Origin: Rotaria sp. Silwood1 | Lineage: Eukaryota; Rotifera; Eurotatoria; Philodinida; Philodinidae | Direction of reading: 5' to 3' | NCBI GenBank assembly: GCA_905250075.1 | Contig: CAJNOP010000031.1 | Location: 1,705,098-1,769,097, forward strand | Length of the DNA: 64,000 nt | Part shown: piece after piece, positions 27,701 to 39,511 of the stretch | Layout: each line of letters begins with the position of its first letter | Position numbering within the stretch: the stretch's first letter is position 1 | Made by a program: the position numbers and the translations under genes | Notes under the pieces: model-generated | What the model was told of the DNA's origin: nothing | What the model saw: the letters and a program-made list of their open reading frames with translations, nothing else | Databases searched by the model: none

Positions 27701-29710
27701 AGAAATTTTTCTCGATTTTAGTTGAAAGAGATTAATATACCCGTAGATGTGAGAACATTTACTTGCATAATACTGAAACATCGTATTGTTATTATCATAT
27801 CTTAGAAAAATATCTTTGACACTGCACATGTTTTCTATATGTCAGGAACCATAACGATATTTTCATACCTGAAAAGAACATGATAGAGATGTTCGACTTA
27901 TCTATATCTAATTTATATCAAACAAAAAGGAATCAAATTCTTCTTATTGATTTACATGTGGACCCTACTCGATTTAGAAAACATCCTTTGTATGGCAATA
28001 TGAAAATATCTCTCAAAGGATAAGAGATATAAACAGCTTATATTGGAACGCATGCAATTATAAAACTTGCAAGCTGATCTGAATATTTTGCAATTATTAT
28101 TCTATATTTATAAATAGAGCATCAAAAATCCTATTAATCAGGATACATCTTAAATAAAAAGATCATTCTTCATTTTTTCTTTGTAATTCATCAAAATGAA
28201 ATTTCTTTCTGTCAGATAATTATTTCATATTATTGAATTTTTTTTTAGAACGATAATATTACAGACAAAAAAAAAGCTTATTTTGAGATTCAATAAACAG
28301 AACTAATCACACTGTCAAAGACTATCAGTATTATCTATGATTAAAAGATATACATACTTTTTTATTTGCATTCAAACATTTTTTTAATACATTAGTTTTG
28401 AATAAAGTCTCTCTCTGAGGAAAAATCAAAGTATCAAAATTTTAAATAGATTTTATTTATAGAAAACTTTCAGTATAAAATATGACCATGCTTAAAGATG
28501 ATCACGCAATGTTTTCGAATAAAAAAAAAACTTCTGAGAGAATAAAAGATAAAAGGTACGTATACCGTCATTGTCAATATATCTTGAGACAAAAAAAGGC
28601 GATGAAATATAACATTAGTTTTCAGTGAATAGAATAATATGAGTGAAGAAATAGTCTAATGAAAGCATAGTTTCTTTTTTTGCCAACTGTTAAATATTTA
28701 TTGAATAGGATCGTATGCAAACAATTATTCGACAGGTAATACGTGCAAGTAAAAATAAATTAGAACGTATAGCTGGCCACTTTGGTTTATTTGGTTGTGA
28801 TTTTTTACTTGATGAAAATTTTCGTTTATGGCTTTTAGAAGTGAATGATAATCCTGGTGTTGGGTAAGCTTAATTAACATAAGTTATCAAAGGTAATCTA
28901 TTTTATTTTATTTTTTTACATAAAAAAAAAAAAAGTTGGGGCAACTCACAAGTGAATTCAACAACAAAACCTTTATTCGAAGAAACACTAAATATTGTAC
29001 TTGAATGCTTCGACAAACATAAACATAGTCATCCATTATTACCAATTGAATGTTTAAAAAATTATCAACTTATTTATGATGAAAATAATGATGCAGAAAA
29101 TATTCTACATGATGATAATCAGGTATTTAGTGAACGTATTACAACACGTCATTCAATAAAAGATTCACCGGCTGATTCACCTTTGACTGGAACTATATCT
29201 CATATTAAAAGTAGTCGAATACCTACAACAACTGCTACAAGTATTACTAGTGAGGTTATTTCTTCAGTAACTAGTGAAACAAATTTAAATAAAAATATTA
29301 TTTCAAAAGAAAAAAAAGAACCAATGATACCGATTTGTAATAATATTGACTATGAACGTTTAACAAAAATAAAGGAATTAAAAGCAAAATATACATTTCG
29401 AATACGAACTCGTTCATTAGATAAATTAAATCATATACCTATAAAACGATCGATTACATCAGCAAATATGTTTCATACTGTACAACGAAAAAAATTTCTT
29501 GAGTTAAAACCAAAAATTTCAGATAAAAGACGTCATATTCAAAAAACTAAAATTATAAATCCAACTTTTACAGAAGAACAAGATAAAAAAGAAGATGCAA
29601 TAATTATTGAAGAAGTTGAACCAGAACAAGCTGATAGCTCAATTATACCATCAACGAATATTGAACAAAATGAAAATGGAAATTCAGAAACTGTTTGTGC
29701 GGTTCATTGA
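21709..29710 (+). CDS. TTLL10: Tubulin tyrosine ligase-like protein, TTLL10-like
   Basis: Eight exons: 21709-21854, 21933-22237, 24589-24751, 24827-25004, 25056-25126, 25176-25248, 28709-28863 and 28936-29710; all junctions are GT-AG and in frame, giving 621 residues. The TTL domain (ATP-grasp fold) spans about residues 50-400: IWICKP with YAGQGI (residues 155-169), RPLLIKGRKFDIRVHWLVA, HLTNL, GLFGCDFLLDENF and the metal/ATP-binding EVNDNP (356-361). TTL-like enzymes add amino acids to tubulin tails or other proteins; TTLL10 is a glycylase-type member. The last 200 residues are a basic and acidic low-complexity tail without a known domain. Introns 2 (2.35 kb) and 6 (3.46 kb) are far larger than the 45-80-nt norm; intron 6 holds a hAT-type MITE. 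AATAAA lies about 100 nt past the stop. Assignment to TTLL10 rather than another TTLL is inferred from the KPxxxxxGQGI and GCDFL(I/L)D motifs. Confidence 0.85.
27214..27447. mobile_element. hAT-type MITE inside a TTLL10 intron
   Basis: Terminal inverted repeats CAGGGGTGTCCCGA / TCGGGACACCCCTG enclose 234 bp, and a perfect 8-bp direct duplication, CATGTTTG, lies at both ends (27206-27213 and 27448-27455). CAGGG termini and an 8-bp duplication are characteristic of hAT transposons. The interior is rich in G and C homopolymers, including 18 consecutive C at about 27338-27355, most unusual in this AT-rich DNA. It is non-autonomous. The perfect duplication argues for a fairly recent insertion. Confidence 0.88.
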
Positions 29711-31977
29711 TATGTCTTTTTGTTTTTTTGTTTTTTTTTGTATTTTTATATTTTATTAAATTGGTAATGTGTAATTCATTTACAAATTATGAAATATTAA
29801 TATAAATAAAAAGAATATCTATTGAATGACTGAGAATTCTAAATTGTAGTCTATTGAAAACATTTAAGAAAAGCATAAATATTTATTGAAGTACATTATT
29901 GTTTTTTCATTTGTAAATATACTCATTAATCAATCTGTTGAAAAATCTTAATAGTTCATTGATAGTTCAAGGTATTGACAAAAGTAAGAAATTGAATCAT
30001 ATAATCAAGGCTGTAATTTGAGGTGAAAAACCATTAAAATTGAAGGACATGATACAATTAGATGTAACAGAACAAATAAAGTTTGATCAAAGTAATGTAA
30101 TCGATCAATTATGCAATTATTAGGTTTCACTAATTTTGAATATATTCATGAACTTTCAATAGTGTCTAGTTTTTCATTCATATTACCTAACGAGGAATAC
30201 ATTGCACAATAAAGTACCAGATTTAATTTAATAAAATAAATTGTGCTTTACAAAATATACAATTCTTTAAAATTCTGGAGTCTATGCTTGACGAGCATTT
30301 TTCTTAGTTATTAATAGAGGGATAATTAAATGTTAAATAGTGTCTAAAAAGAATTATTTAATTTTCAACGCTTTTTCTAATAGAATACTTGACAATCAAA
30401 ATTTATGAGAAAACATTTCACTAGTTAGTAACTAATAATTTTTACACTAACATGTCTTGATAAAAGCATAATGAGTTTATAATAAAGTTTCACAATAACA
30501 TAAAGAAAAAGTAACTGCGAAACATCTTTTTCACAAATATCTTAATTAATGCTCACAAGAAACATGAACAAAAAGCACAGATCATTAGGAATTCAATTGA
30601 CTAATACAAGTTGAAAAGATCATTTATTTTTCGTCGTCTTTCAGTCTTCTTTCCACTGGAATTCAATCTATAGAAATATTTACTATTTTTTTACTAAATA
30701 TTTTTCTTTTACATTTCAAAATTAAGAATAAAAAGTAAATTGTACAAAAATTCTTTATAAAAGTGCTTTTTCACTTGACTTTTAGCTACCCTTGAAACAA
30801 TCTAGTTTCAAATCAAGTCTAGTCAAACAAATGAGTTGATCTGCGCATCTCTGATAGAGAAAAGTTGATTTTTTTTCATGTACTCGAAATTTATAGACCT
30901 CAAACTAGGTCCATTTTCTATAGTCTTCAGTTTGTGATCATTCTTACATGTGGTTGAACAGGAATGTTAAGCAAAGGAACAAAAAGTTCTAGCACTTAAG
31001 CTTTTCAACATATCTCAAGAGGTGTCCATATCACATGACTTTCTTGCTAAAAATATTCAAGAACTTCATGAGCATGAAAAAACACGTTCCACTAGAGTTC
31101 TTTTCTTCACGTTACAATCAATCAAATTAAACATAGATAGTTTGTGTGTAGGTTTTGACTTTAATTTTATATTTCGCGCAAAATATGTCTTTTAGCTCCA
31201 TTCTTTTCATAGAAAACATCGACATATAAAATATCTTAAACTTTTACAATTCACTTTAGAACATATCTATCAATGTCAACCCGTTAAATCGGTAACAAGT
31301 TAGTCTATTCTGTTTTTCTTTGTAAAGACCATAGAGATGACTCATATCCTTTTAAACTTCTCTTTTTAGTTTCTTGAAACGAAAAAATACAATCGCATTT
31401 TGTTCTCTCAGATCAACTATTCATATAATGAGCATATTTATCCTATGAAATCATCTAGCAGGTAATTTTGAACATTGATGTCTTTTGATGTCATTTTTAA
31501 ACACATAATATGCAAATCATTGACTAAAATCTATTTAATATGGAATCAAAAAAATGTAGCAAAGTCTTTAAGCATAATTCAGAAACTTGTACTTCATTGA
31601 GAAAAAAACTACATCAAGAACATTTTCCACCAATATTATTTCAATTACTCAACTATTTTCAAATAATTTTTTTGTATCATTACAGACTTTTATTTCAAAC
31701 AACTAAACTTTTCATATATCCATTGTGTTTATTTTAAATCGATATATGAAAATATTCGTTATTTCCTAGATTAAGTGCATATAGCTCATAGTTCTATTTA
31801 CAGAAAAAAAACAAACAATATAGCCAGTAAACGGTTAATGACAAATGCATGTCTTGTTTATCTTTTTTCAATCTTCATTTTCAGCTACACACATGTCATC
31901 AAGTATAAAAAAAAGAAACGTACAATAACAACAACAAGGAATATTTCAAATAAAGTCTTTTTTTTTCTTTTTCTTTT
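29711..31977. other. Intergenic DNA between TTLL10 and SNRPF 3' ends
   Basis: Convergent gap of 2.3 kb. AT-rich, with a probable polyadenylation signal for TTLL10 near 29805. No supported gene; short frames at 31540-32029 are low complexity. Confidence 0.45.
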
Positions 31978-33735
31978 TTATGCCATAGCATTATCATCTT
32001 CATCAGCTTCGTCAACACCGGATATATAAAGAATGTTATTACATCGAATAAGAATTTCACCTAATGGACCGTTGTTTTTTTCATCAATATATTCTACAGC
32101 ATTACCTAATTGAACATTCATATATTGATCAACACTAACAAGAACACCTAAATTGTAATACAAAATAAATATTCATTATTATATAAAAGCATATATACTC
32201 AGGATAGTCGAAAAGTTTTGAAATTGTTAAACGGAAATTTGATGCTGAGTGTTTCTGTTCTTGATGTGAAGTTTTTCTAGTAGTCAAAGTCCTGATGTAC
32301 TCAACTGTCAATATCATTCTTTACAACTCATGACTATCTCGCATTTTTAATTTAATTTTTCTTCATTTATATTCTCAAATAGATAAACAATGTATATGCT
32401 ACTATATAGAAACTCGCTCGTTCTCAGGTTTAACTACTATTCAAATCCATGAAGAATTGATTACTATTTATGGCAAAGATTATGTATCGTTTTGTACAAT
32501 TGTCTTCTAGTTTTATGATTTTACAAATGGACGAAAATCTCTAGAAGATAATTCCTATAGCGGCCGTTCAATAACAGCTTTTATTCAAGAAAACATTGAC
32601 TCTATGAAGAATCTTGTAAATGAAGACCTACATATCAGTATTGATCTAATAGTTGATATATCTCATGACAGTGTGCTTACCATCATAAAAGATAATCCGG
32701 AGCTAAGGAAAGTTATTCAAAAAATTTTCATGAAGACTATGTGATAGTATCACTGGTGATGAGAGTTGGAGCTGCCCGTCGGAATATTGAATCCAAATCT
32801 TAGATAGCCGAAGGAAAAAGTCCTTCAGCTCCCGTTAGATGATAGTTTTATGGAAAGAAAAGAATATTTGTCATTTTTTATATGACTTCCAGATCGGTCC
32901 TTATTCTTCAAGTACTTTCTATAGTACCTAATGATGGCATATAGAATCGTGTTGAAGGTTTAAAGACATTGCTCAAGAAATTATTGTAAACAGACTATCA
33001 TCAGAAACAAAAAATATCAAACTTAATCATGACAATGCAATAGTCCATGTGAAAGGTCTTTTAATCAAATATTTTCAAGAGAAAAATTAAAGTTATGGTA
33101 TATTCTTCACACTCGTAGTTTGACGAAGGTAATAACCGAGAAGCTCAAGTCTAACTCTGTCGACTAAAACAAAAAAGAACTTTTATATCATTTTCTAACA
33201 ATGTCAATACGTTCGAGATTTCTAATGTTCTTTCTATTTGAGATTCATTATTATTTTTTAATGCACTAATACTTTGTCTATACTACACGGTTATGTTGTC
33301 GATAAGAATTGTTGTTTACGAAGAAAAGAATTAATTTTTGTGATCGAAACCGTAAAAGTAAATATTGAAGTAATCGTTACTCAATAATATTTCTGTAAAC
33401 TTTCGAAACCTATGAGTCATAAGAACAGGACATTTGACGCAAGTCTTACACGACTGCAAAAGATATCGCTCCTAACGAAAAAGTATTGGTCTCTGTCTCA
33501 CTGAGACCATCTTGTCTATGTTTATTATAGAGAGAGAGAGATAAATAAAATGTCTTTTCTATGAATAAACTTTTCAGAAGTGACAAAACTTTTCGACTGA
33601 CTCAAATATAATAAAGTTATTTTACTTACCAATATAAGTCATACCCCATTTGAGACGAACAAGAATTTTTTTTCCAACTAATTCATTAATATATGGTCTT
33701 GGATTAAGTGGTGTTTTCATTTGTGTTGTTGCCAT
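31978..33735 (-). CDS. SNRPF: Small nuclear ribonucleoprotein F (Sm-F)
   Basis: Two exons, 33630-33735 and 31978-32147, giving 91 residues against 86 in human. The Sm fold is complete: [26 protein letters not shown] (Sm1) and [14 protein letters not shown] through [14 protein letters not shown] (Sm2), ending in an acidic tail. Sm-F is part of the heptameric ring bound to spliceosomal snRNAs. The intron (32148-33629) is 1.48 kb because a mariner transposon sits in it; without the element about 70 nt remain, the usual intron size here. A pyrimidine-rich AG lies 11 nt before the ATG, and the gene follows RPS27A by 211 bp on the same strand. Confidence 0.95.
32196..33608 (+). mobile_element. Decayed mariner transposon in the SNRPF intron
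   Basis: Inverted ends of about 25 bp share AGTCGAAAAGTTTTG and abut TA on both sides; total length about 1.41 kb, normal for a mariner. Remains of the transposase read on the plus strand from about 32425 to 33130: a helix-turn-helix part with [22 protein letters not shown] and [11 protein letters not shown], then TGDESW (first catalytic Asp, near 32757) and LNHDNA (second Asp, near 33027). Several frameshifts and stops interrupt it, so it is inactive. A short (GA)n run lies near its right end (33527-33541). Its orientation is opposite to the host gene. Confidence 0.85.
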
Positions 33736-33946
33736 TTTTAAATAATCTAAAAGATAAATAAAACGATGTTATTCTTTAGATGACAACATAGTATGAATAT
33801 ATTTCTTTCTTTTTTTTTTTATTTAGTCTTTCTTTTTTTTTTTTTTTTGTAATGATGTTATAAGAAAAAGACATTTGATGTTTCATACAAAACAGAAAAG
33901 AAAACAACGATTTTAAATATCATGGTGTATGTATTTGTATTTTGTT

Positions 33947-34541
33947 TTAATTATCTTCTTCACGTTTTGTAAACATATATGTAACAGAACATTTTCCACA
34001 ATAATTACGATCATGATGTGCAGCCATAAATACACCAGCACCACATTGTTTTGATGGACATTCACGTCTTAAACGACGAATTTTACCACTATCTTCAACC
34101 TTAAATCAATAATATAAATTTATAATAAAAATCTATTTTCTATTTTTACTTTGTAATATTTAAGTACGGCCAATTTAACTTTCTTTCGTTTATGTTTATT
34201 TTTCTTTGGTGTACTGTAGGATTTCTTTTTACGTTTTTTGCCACCACCTTCAAGATCGAGTAAAACATAAAGTGTACTTTCTTCTTCAACACGGCATTCA
34301 TTGAGTGTTAATTCATCATCTAATGAAATGCCACCTAATGTTAAACGTTGTTCATCAGAAGGTATGCCTAAAAATAGCATAATAAAACAAAAATTTTTAT
34401 AAAAAAAGTGAAAATATTTATTTAATTAACTGATTTACCTTCACGTTGTTCAACAATTTCTTTGATTTCATTAATGGTGTCATCAGGTTGAACATTGAGT
34501 GTTAATGTTCGATCATCGAGAGTACGCACAAAGATCTGCAT
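33947..34541 (-). CDS. RPS27A: Ubiquitin-like/ribosomal protein eS31 (RPS27A) fusion with divergent leader
   Basis: Three exons, 34439-34541, 34150-34367 and 33947-34099; 157 residues, against 156 in human. Residues 77-157 are a well conserved eS31 with the basic KKRKKKSY start and the zinc-binding cysteines in [10 protein letters not shown] and YCGKC. The 76-residue leader keeps ubiquitin's length, MQIFV start and terminal GG but is strongly changed: Lys 6, 11, 29, 33, 48 and 63 are Arg, Arg, Ile, Arg, Ile and Glu; Ile44 is Thr; Arg72 and Arg74 are Asp and Glu. Only Lys27 remains. It is therefore unlikely to serve as ubiquitin and resembles the C. elegans UBL-1 and mammalian FUBI arrangements, where a ubiquitin-like leader assists a ribosomal protein. 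It lies 129 bp downstream of LCLAT1; an acceptor-like AG lies 24 nt before the ATG. Confidence 0.95.
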
Positions 34542-34670
34542 AACTCTTTGATTTTTCTTTTTTATCTAGAATAAATAAAAATAATTGTTAGTAATATTAT
34601 CTTTAAATTTCATTTCACATATTAATTGAGTAAATTCATAAAATTAGCTGAGTTAAAAAAAAATAAAAAT

Positions 34671-37003
34671 TTAATCTTGTTTGATAGCTCGTTGTTTTTG
34701 TCGATAATTTTCATCGAGTTGAAAAACAAAATCAATAATACCATTAGCAAATGATTCGATTACCACATGAAATAAACAAACAAGTAACACGTATAATTTT
34801 ATTTTAATATAAGCAATGAGACAGTATGACCAAAATAAAATAAATAAGATCCATAAAATAAGTGCTAGACGACGTTGAAATCGTACATGAGATTCAATTT
34901 GTTGATTGTTAAATCTTTTTGATGTTGAATCAAATTGATTTTTAGTATAAAATCTAATATAAGAAAAAAATGAAATAAATACATTTAAATCAACAAAAAC
35001 AAAAAAAAATTCAATTTTTATTACTCTTTTAATCGATTTTCTTTTTCATTCCAACAATTTTGTAACCATTGATTAATTTTTTCATCTTCTTGCGGTAAAT
35101 CATTAATAGAAAAACGTTTAACATGAAAATGAATTACTTTTGGAATAACACCTTTTAGTAAATCAAATTCTGTTACAGGAAAATTTCCTTCATAACCAAT
35201 TGTTACATCATCAACATTATCAATTATATCATCTAAATAAAAAAAAAAAAAATAATTACATTACATAGTTTACTAATTATTGCACCTGATCGCATTGTAT
35301 TAAGTAAGTATGTAAATCCTGTGGTACGTGGATGGAGACAATAATCATATGGTCTATTGTAAGTCGTTTGTTTTGCAGCGTAATTATTACTTTTTCTTTT
35401 TGTATCATCGCTGAAATTTGTTCCTTCCGGAAAGATTAATAGCTATGCATATATAGAAAATAACTTGCGTCTTAGTTTTTTTTAAAGCTTTTAAGCACAA
35501 TTATTCCTGAAGCAAACATGCAGAGCACATAAACTATCACGATTACGACAAATACGATATATTATTCGACTAGAAAAACCTCGAAAAGTCAAACAACTCG
35601 AACCGATCAAGTTTCTGTTCGTTGTTTGAATTTTTTGATATATCATTAACTTTAAATATTATAAACCAATGACTATATAGCCTAAATATATAGAACATAT
35701 TCGTATATGTTTAGCCTTTGAGTTGTTCATGTGACCAAAGAAAAAAATTTATACTAAAGCCATTGAAAATTCTGACAGGTATTGTTTTGAAAAGATTTAT
35801 TCGATTCAGAAGAACTAAAACCAAAGTAAATTATTGTTCTTGTAAGGAACTATTAACAAAACATTAAAACTACCGTATCGTTTGTATTTTTATAAGAATA
35901 GAAAATATCAGTTGAGTTTTGTACTTCTTAAGTAATCTTAACATGTTTCTAAGACATCAAATAGAGTTCAAAAAAACATAGACTTTATTGAACAATTGAC
36001 AATTTTGCTTATCAACTAAGGCACTACATCAATACAAAATCAAGAAACATACTTATAAAGTCTAAAATGAATAAGATCCATTGTTTCATACTTTAATAGT
36101 ACGAAATTCTTTCTTTGCCATTTTTTTTTATCTTAAATAAACAAGATATCAAGAAAATCTTAAGTAAAACGTGTAGTTAATACATTATCCTTTTTGCTTC
36201 ATAAAACATTTAGATGACTTTTTTTTTATTGAATAGATCCCTACGTTTTATGATTATCGTATGCATATGTATGAGGAATACTTATTCTATATAGATTGCA
36301 TATATTTCTTATTTTATCTTTTTGACTATCAAAAAATTCTTTCAGAATACGTACTGATATTGGTGCTTGACATGATTTATAATAACTCATCATACTTTTC
36401 ATTGTTTGTTGATCTTGTGTCCAAACACGTTCAAGAAAAAGGTAACCAGCATGTTGACAACTCCAACCTATAAGAAACAATATTTTAATTTGAAAATAAT
36501 AATAGAATAAATAAAAACAAAATAGTTCTACCAAAACAAGGTATATGTTTAAGTTGAGCTTTCAAAACAATTTTAAGTTGATTAAGAATTTCATATCGAC
36601 TATGACACATCCATATAAACATCCAATCTAGTCGTGTTCGATGATTTAAAATAATTAATGAACGTTTTTTATCATTTATTAAATCATCACCAGTAATAAC
36701 TATTCTAATATTAAGTAAATCTTCCATAAGACACTAAAATATGAAACTATTTATTTTTAATAGTTTAAATATTAAGTATATATTTACTGTTAACATTAAT
36801 AGAAAATAACCGAAAGCAAAAGAACACCAACGGAAATAAATTCGTCGATTTAAAAGCATAAAAGGAATGGCAGGTGTAATAGCAAAAAAAAAGCCAAAAC
36901 ATGCACAAATAAGTAACATTGCGTAGAAAATAAAGGCTTTTATTGAATTGATCAAAATCATTATTGAAGATTTCGATATGTTTATCTGCCTTGCATAAAA
37001 CAA
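34671..37003 (-). CDS. LCLAT1: Lysocardiolipin/lysophosphatidic acid acyltransferase
   Basis: Six exons: 36788-37003, 36532-36733, 36355-36467, 35286-35442, 35025-35232 and 34671-34953; all junctions are in frame, giving 392 residues. The PlsC acyltransferase motifs are intact: NHRTRLDW at 102-109 (the HxxxxD active site) and FPEGT at 181-185, followed by LHPRTTGF. Hydrophobic segments lie at about 15-65 and at 335-370 near the C-terminus. LCLAT1-type enzymes transfer fatty acyl groups to lysophosphoglycerides, including lysocardiolipin, at the ER/mitochondria-associated membrane. NHRTR(M/L)DW and HPRTTGF distinguish this branch from other AGPATs. Intron 3 (912 bp) is long and holds nothing I recognise. 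An upstream start is unlikely; the next Met at about 36958 would shorten the first membrane segment. The 5' end is divergent from MCFD2, 325 bp away. Confidence 0.9.
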
Positions 37004-37328
37004 TAATATTCTATTCCATTTTTTATAATCTATCGTTTTTTATTGACCAATCAAATCTATTTTTGTCGATTGAAATATTCCTTCTTTGAGGACATGATTG
37101 AATAAATTTTATTAATCAAATTATTATATTTATTTCAAGATTTTTTATTTTCTAAATAATAAGAAAAATAAATTGATTTTTGTAAATTTAGAATTCATTA
37201 AAAAGAATATTATGAATATAATATGATTCGTTTTAAAATTAGACAAATAAAATATTAGATGACTCATCGGGAAGAGCGCCAAGCTATGGCAAGGATAGCA
37301 ATATGTATTTTTCCAGATTATTTATAGA
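37004..37328. promoter_or_regulatory. Divergent intergenic region LCLAT1/MCFD2
   Basis: This 325-bp gap separates the start codons of LCLAT1 (minus) and MCFD2 (plus), so both promoters must lie in or near it. It is AT-rich without an obvious TATA box. A TTTTTCCAG acceptor-like site at 37308-37316 precedes the MCFD2 start by 12 nt. Confidence 0.5.
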
Positions 37329-37876
37329 ATGCGTACTCATTTTCTTGTTTTCCTTCTTTCTATCTATGGAACAAACGGTCATGGTCAACATGGTAGTAAT
37401 AGCCAAACTCCTATCGGTGGACAACCACATATATCTCGAAAAATGGAAGATCATGTGCATGATATAAAGTATAAAAACTCTACTTTTTTTTAGTTATCAC
37501 ATTTTTATATGGTACTTAGCTTTTTTTAAGTCATATTCGAAAAGATCTTCAAGGTCAAATAAATAAACCAACAGAACACTTGACTGCAGAAGAAAAAAAA
37601 TTTTATTATTTTAAATTACATGATACAAACAATGATAATCGTCTAGATGGTTTAGAAGTTATGGCTGCATTCAAGCATGAACATCAAGATGACGAACTTT
37701 ATGATTCTAATATAGATGAACATAACAATATAAAACCTGAAAGTGTCAGTGATGAAGAACTTATTAATATTATTGATGATATATTGAAAGAAGAAGATCT
37801 TGATAATGATGGATATATTAGTTATGAAGAATTTAAACATGCATTAGAAAGTGATGATACATCAACAGAAGAATAA
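37329..37876 (+). CDS. MCFD2: MCFD2-like EF-hand cargo receptor subunit
   Basis: Two exons, 37329-37468 and 37531-37876, giving 161 residues with a signal peptide (MRTHFLVFLLSIYGTNG). Two EF-hands are visible: DTNNDNRLDGLE (about residues 85-96) and DLDNDGYISYEE near the C-terminus. The order HIRKDLQGQINKP, YFKLHD, ELINIIDDIL matches human MCFD2, the calcium-binding partner of the lectin LMAN1/ERGIC-53 that exports glycoproteins from the ER. An acidic insert (HQDDELYDSN...) separates the EF-hands. The N-terminal part after the signal peptide is Gly/His/Gln-rich. Confidence 0.88.
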
Positions 37877-38287
37877 ATCAAACGAAAAACAAAAATAAAT
37901 GAATCTTATACCTATACATATATTTGTTTTGTTTTTATATAGATACTAGTCATGTTTATCTTTGACCTGTTGATTTTGTGTCTTTTTTTAGTATTTTTTA
38001 TCCTAATTTATTATTTCAGTATTTCAAATATCGTTAAAAATAAATTACAAGAAAAAGAAACTGAGGATATCTATATATATATCGTGAATTTAGATAGGTA
38101 TCCTCTTTAAATAACTATCACTATATTATTTTTATACAGTTATTGACACTTGATTTAATGCAGTAGTGATAATAACAAAGGCTTATCTGTTTGATAACAT
38201 TTATTGATATAAGATCTTGTCCTTTAAATAGCTTCGTTATAAAATAGTCACCTGTATATTTGAGTTGTAAAACAAAAAAACGCCCGT
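37877..38287. other. Short gap between MCFD2 and the GH130 gene
   Basis: 411 bp of AT-rich sequence, with a (TA)n run near 38073. Holds the MCFD2 3' end and the promoter of the next gene; no distinctive motif. Confidence 0.4.
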
Positions 38288-39511
38288 ATGTGTGTATCAA
38301 GTGTATGTATCATATTATTTTTTGTTGCATTATGGAGTTCATATAGTGTGTCCTATGTTCCACCACGTTTTGAAATGAAACGTTTATCAACTAAACCTAT
38401 TATTTCATCATGGGATAAGAATTCTGACTTTTTATATAATTATAATAGTGCTTTTATGCCTATGATAGATGATCCAAATGTAATAACACTTTTAGTACGT
38501 GTACAAGATTTACTTGATGATGCAGAAACTGTTTATAATGTTGGTCCAAGTAAGATAGCAGTAAGTCGAAGTATTGATCATAATTATCTGAAATATTCAC
38601 ATATAACACAAGAAAATATTATTATTGATATCGATCAAGATTATCAATCTTTAGGAGCTGAAGATCCTCGTGTTGTACTTTTTAATGGAACTTATTATTT
38701 GTAAGTTAAAATGTTTTTATTTTAAATATAACACTTTTCATTTGAAATATTTTATATAAATTTCATTAGATTCTACACGGCTGTAAGCAAGATTCCCAGT
38801 GGTGATTGGCGTGCTCAATTAGCATTAGCTACTTGTGAAAATGATTGTTTGACTAAAGGAAATTGGAAACTTCATGGTCCTTTATTTCCTGATGTATTTT
38901 GGTGTAAAAGTGGTAGTTTATTAATTCATAATGATACTCATCGTTATTTATTTTTTAATGATTCAAATATTTCTATAGCACAAACAAAAGATCTTATTCA
39001 TTATAGTTTAACAAATAATTATCTTCTACGTACACGTTCTGATGCATTTGATTCTGAACTTGTAGAAGCTGGACCTGAACCATTAAAATTGAGTGATGAA
39101 AATTATTTATTTCTTTATAATTCAGCACGACGAACAAATATAACAAATCCAAAACCTGGTTGGTCACTTGAATATAATTTAGGTTGGACAATATTAAATG
39201 GTGAAAATCCAACAGAAATTTTAGCAAGAAGTAATCAACCTATATTTTCACCAGAATTAGATTGGGAAAAATGTGATAATACATCAGCTGAATGGGCTAA
39301 TCGTGGTCTTACACCATTAGTTATTTTTGTTGAAGGATGGAAAAAAACTACTCAAGATACATTTTTAGTTTGGTATCAAGGATGTGATTCAACAATGGGT
39401 TTAGCTGAACTTACAGTACATTTTCCACCTAGTTCACGAGCTAATATTTCTACATCTGTACTTACTTATCTTCTATTTGTTTTTCGTCTATGCCTCTCGT
39501 TTTTTAATTAA
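38288..39511 (+). CDS. GH130-family glycoside phosphorylase-like protein, probably GPI-anchored
   Basis: Two exons, 38288-38700 and 38770-39511, in frame, giving 384 residues. A signal peptide (first 22 residues) and a hydrophobic extreme C-terminus (YLLFVFRLCLSFFN) without a following basic tail suggest an extracellular GPI-anchored protein with many N-glycosylation sites. The body resembles the five-bladed beta-propeller of GH130: GAEDPRV (123-129), FYTAV, WCKSGSLL and ELVEAGPEP. GH130 enzymes mostly phosphorolyse beta-1,2- or beta-1,4-mannosides and are best known in bacteria, so horizontal origin is possible; the intron and the codon use match the host, so any transfer would be old. Substrate cannot be told from sequence. 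A broken copy of its 3' half lies at 44624-44960. Confidence 0.72.
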
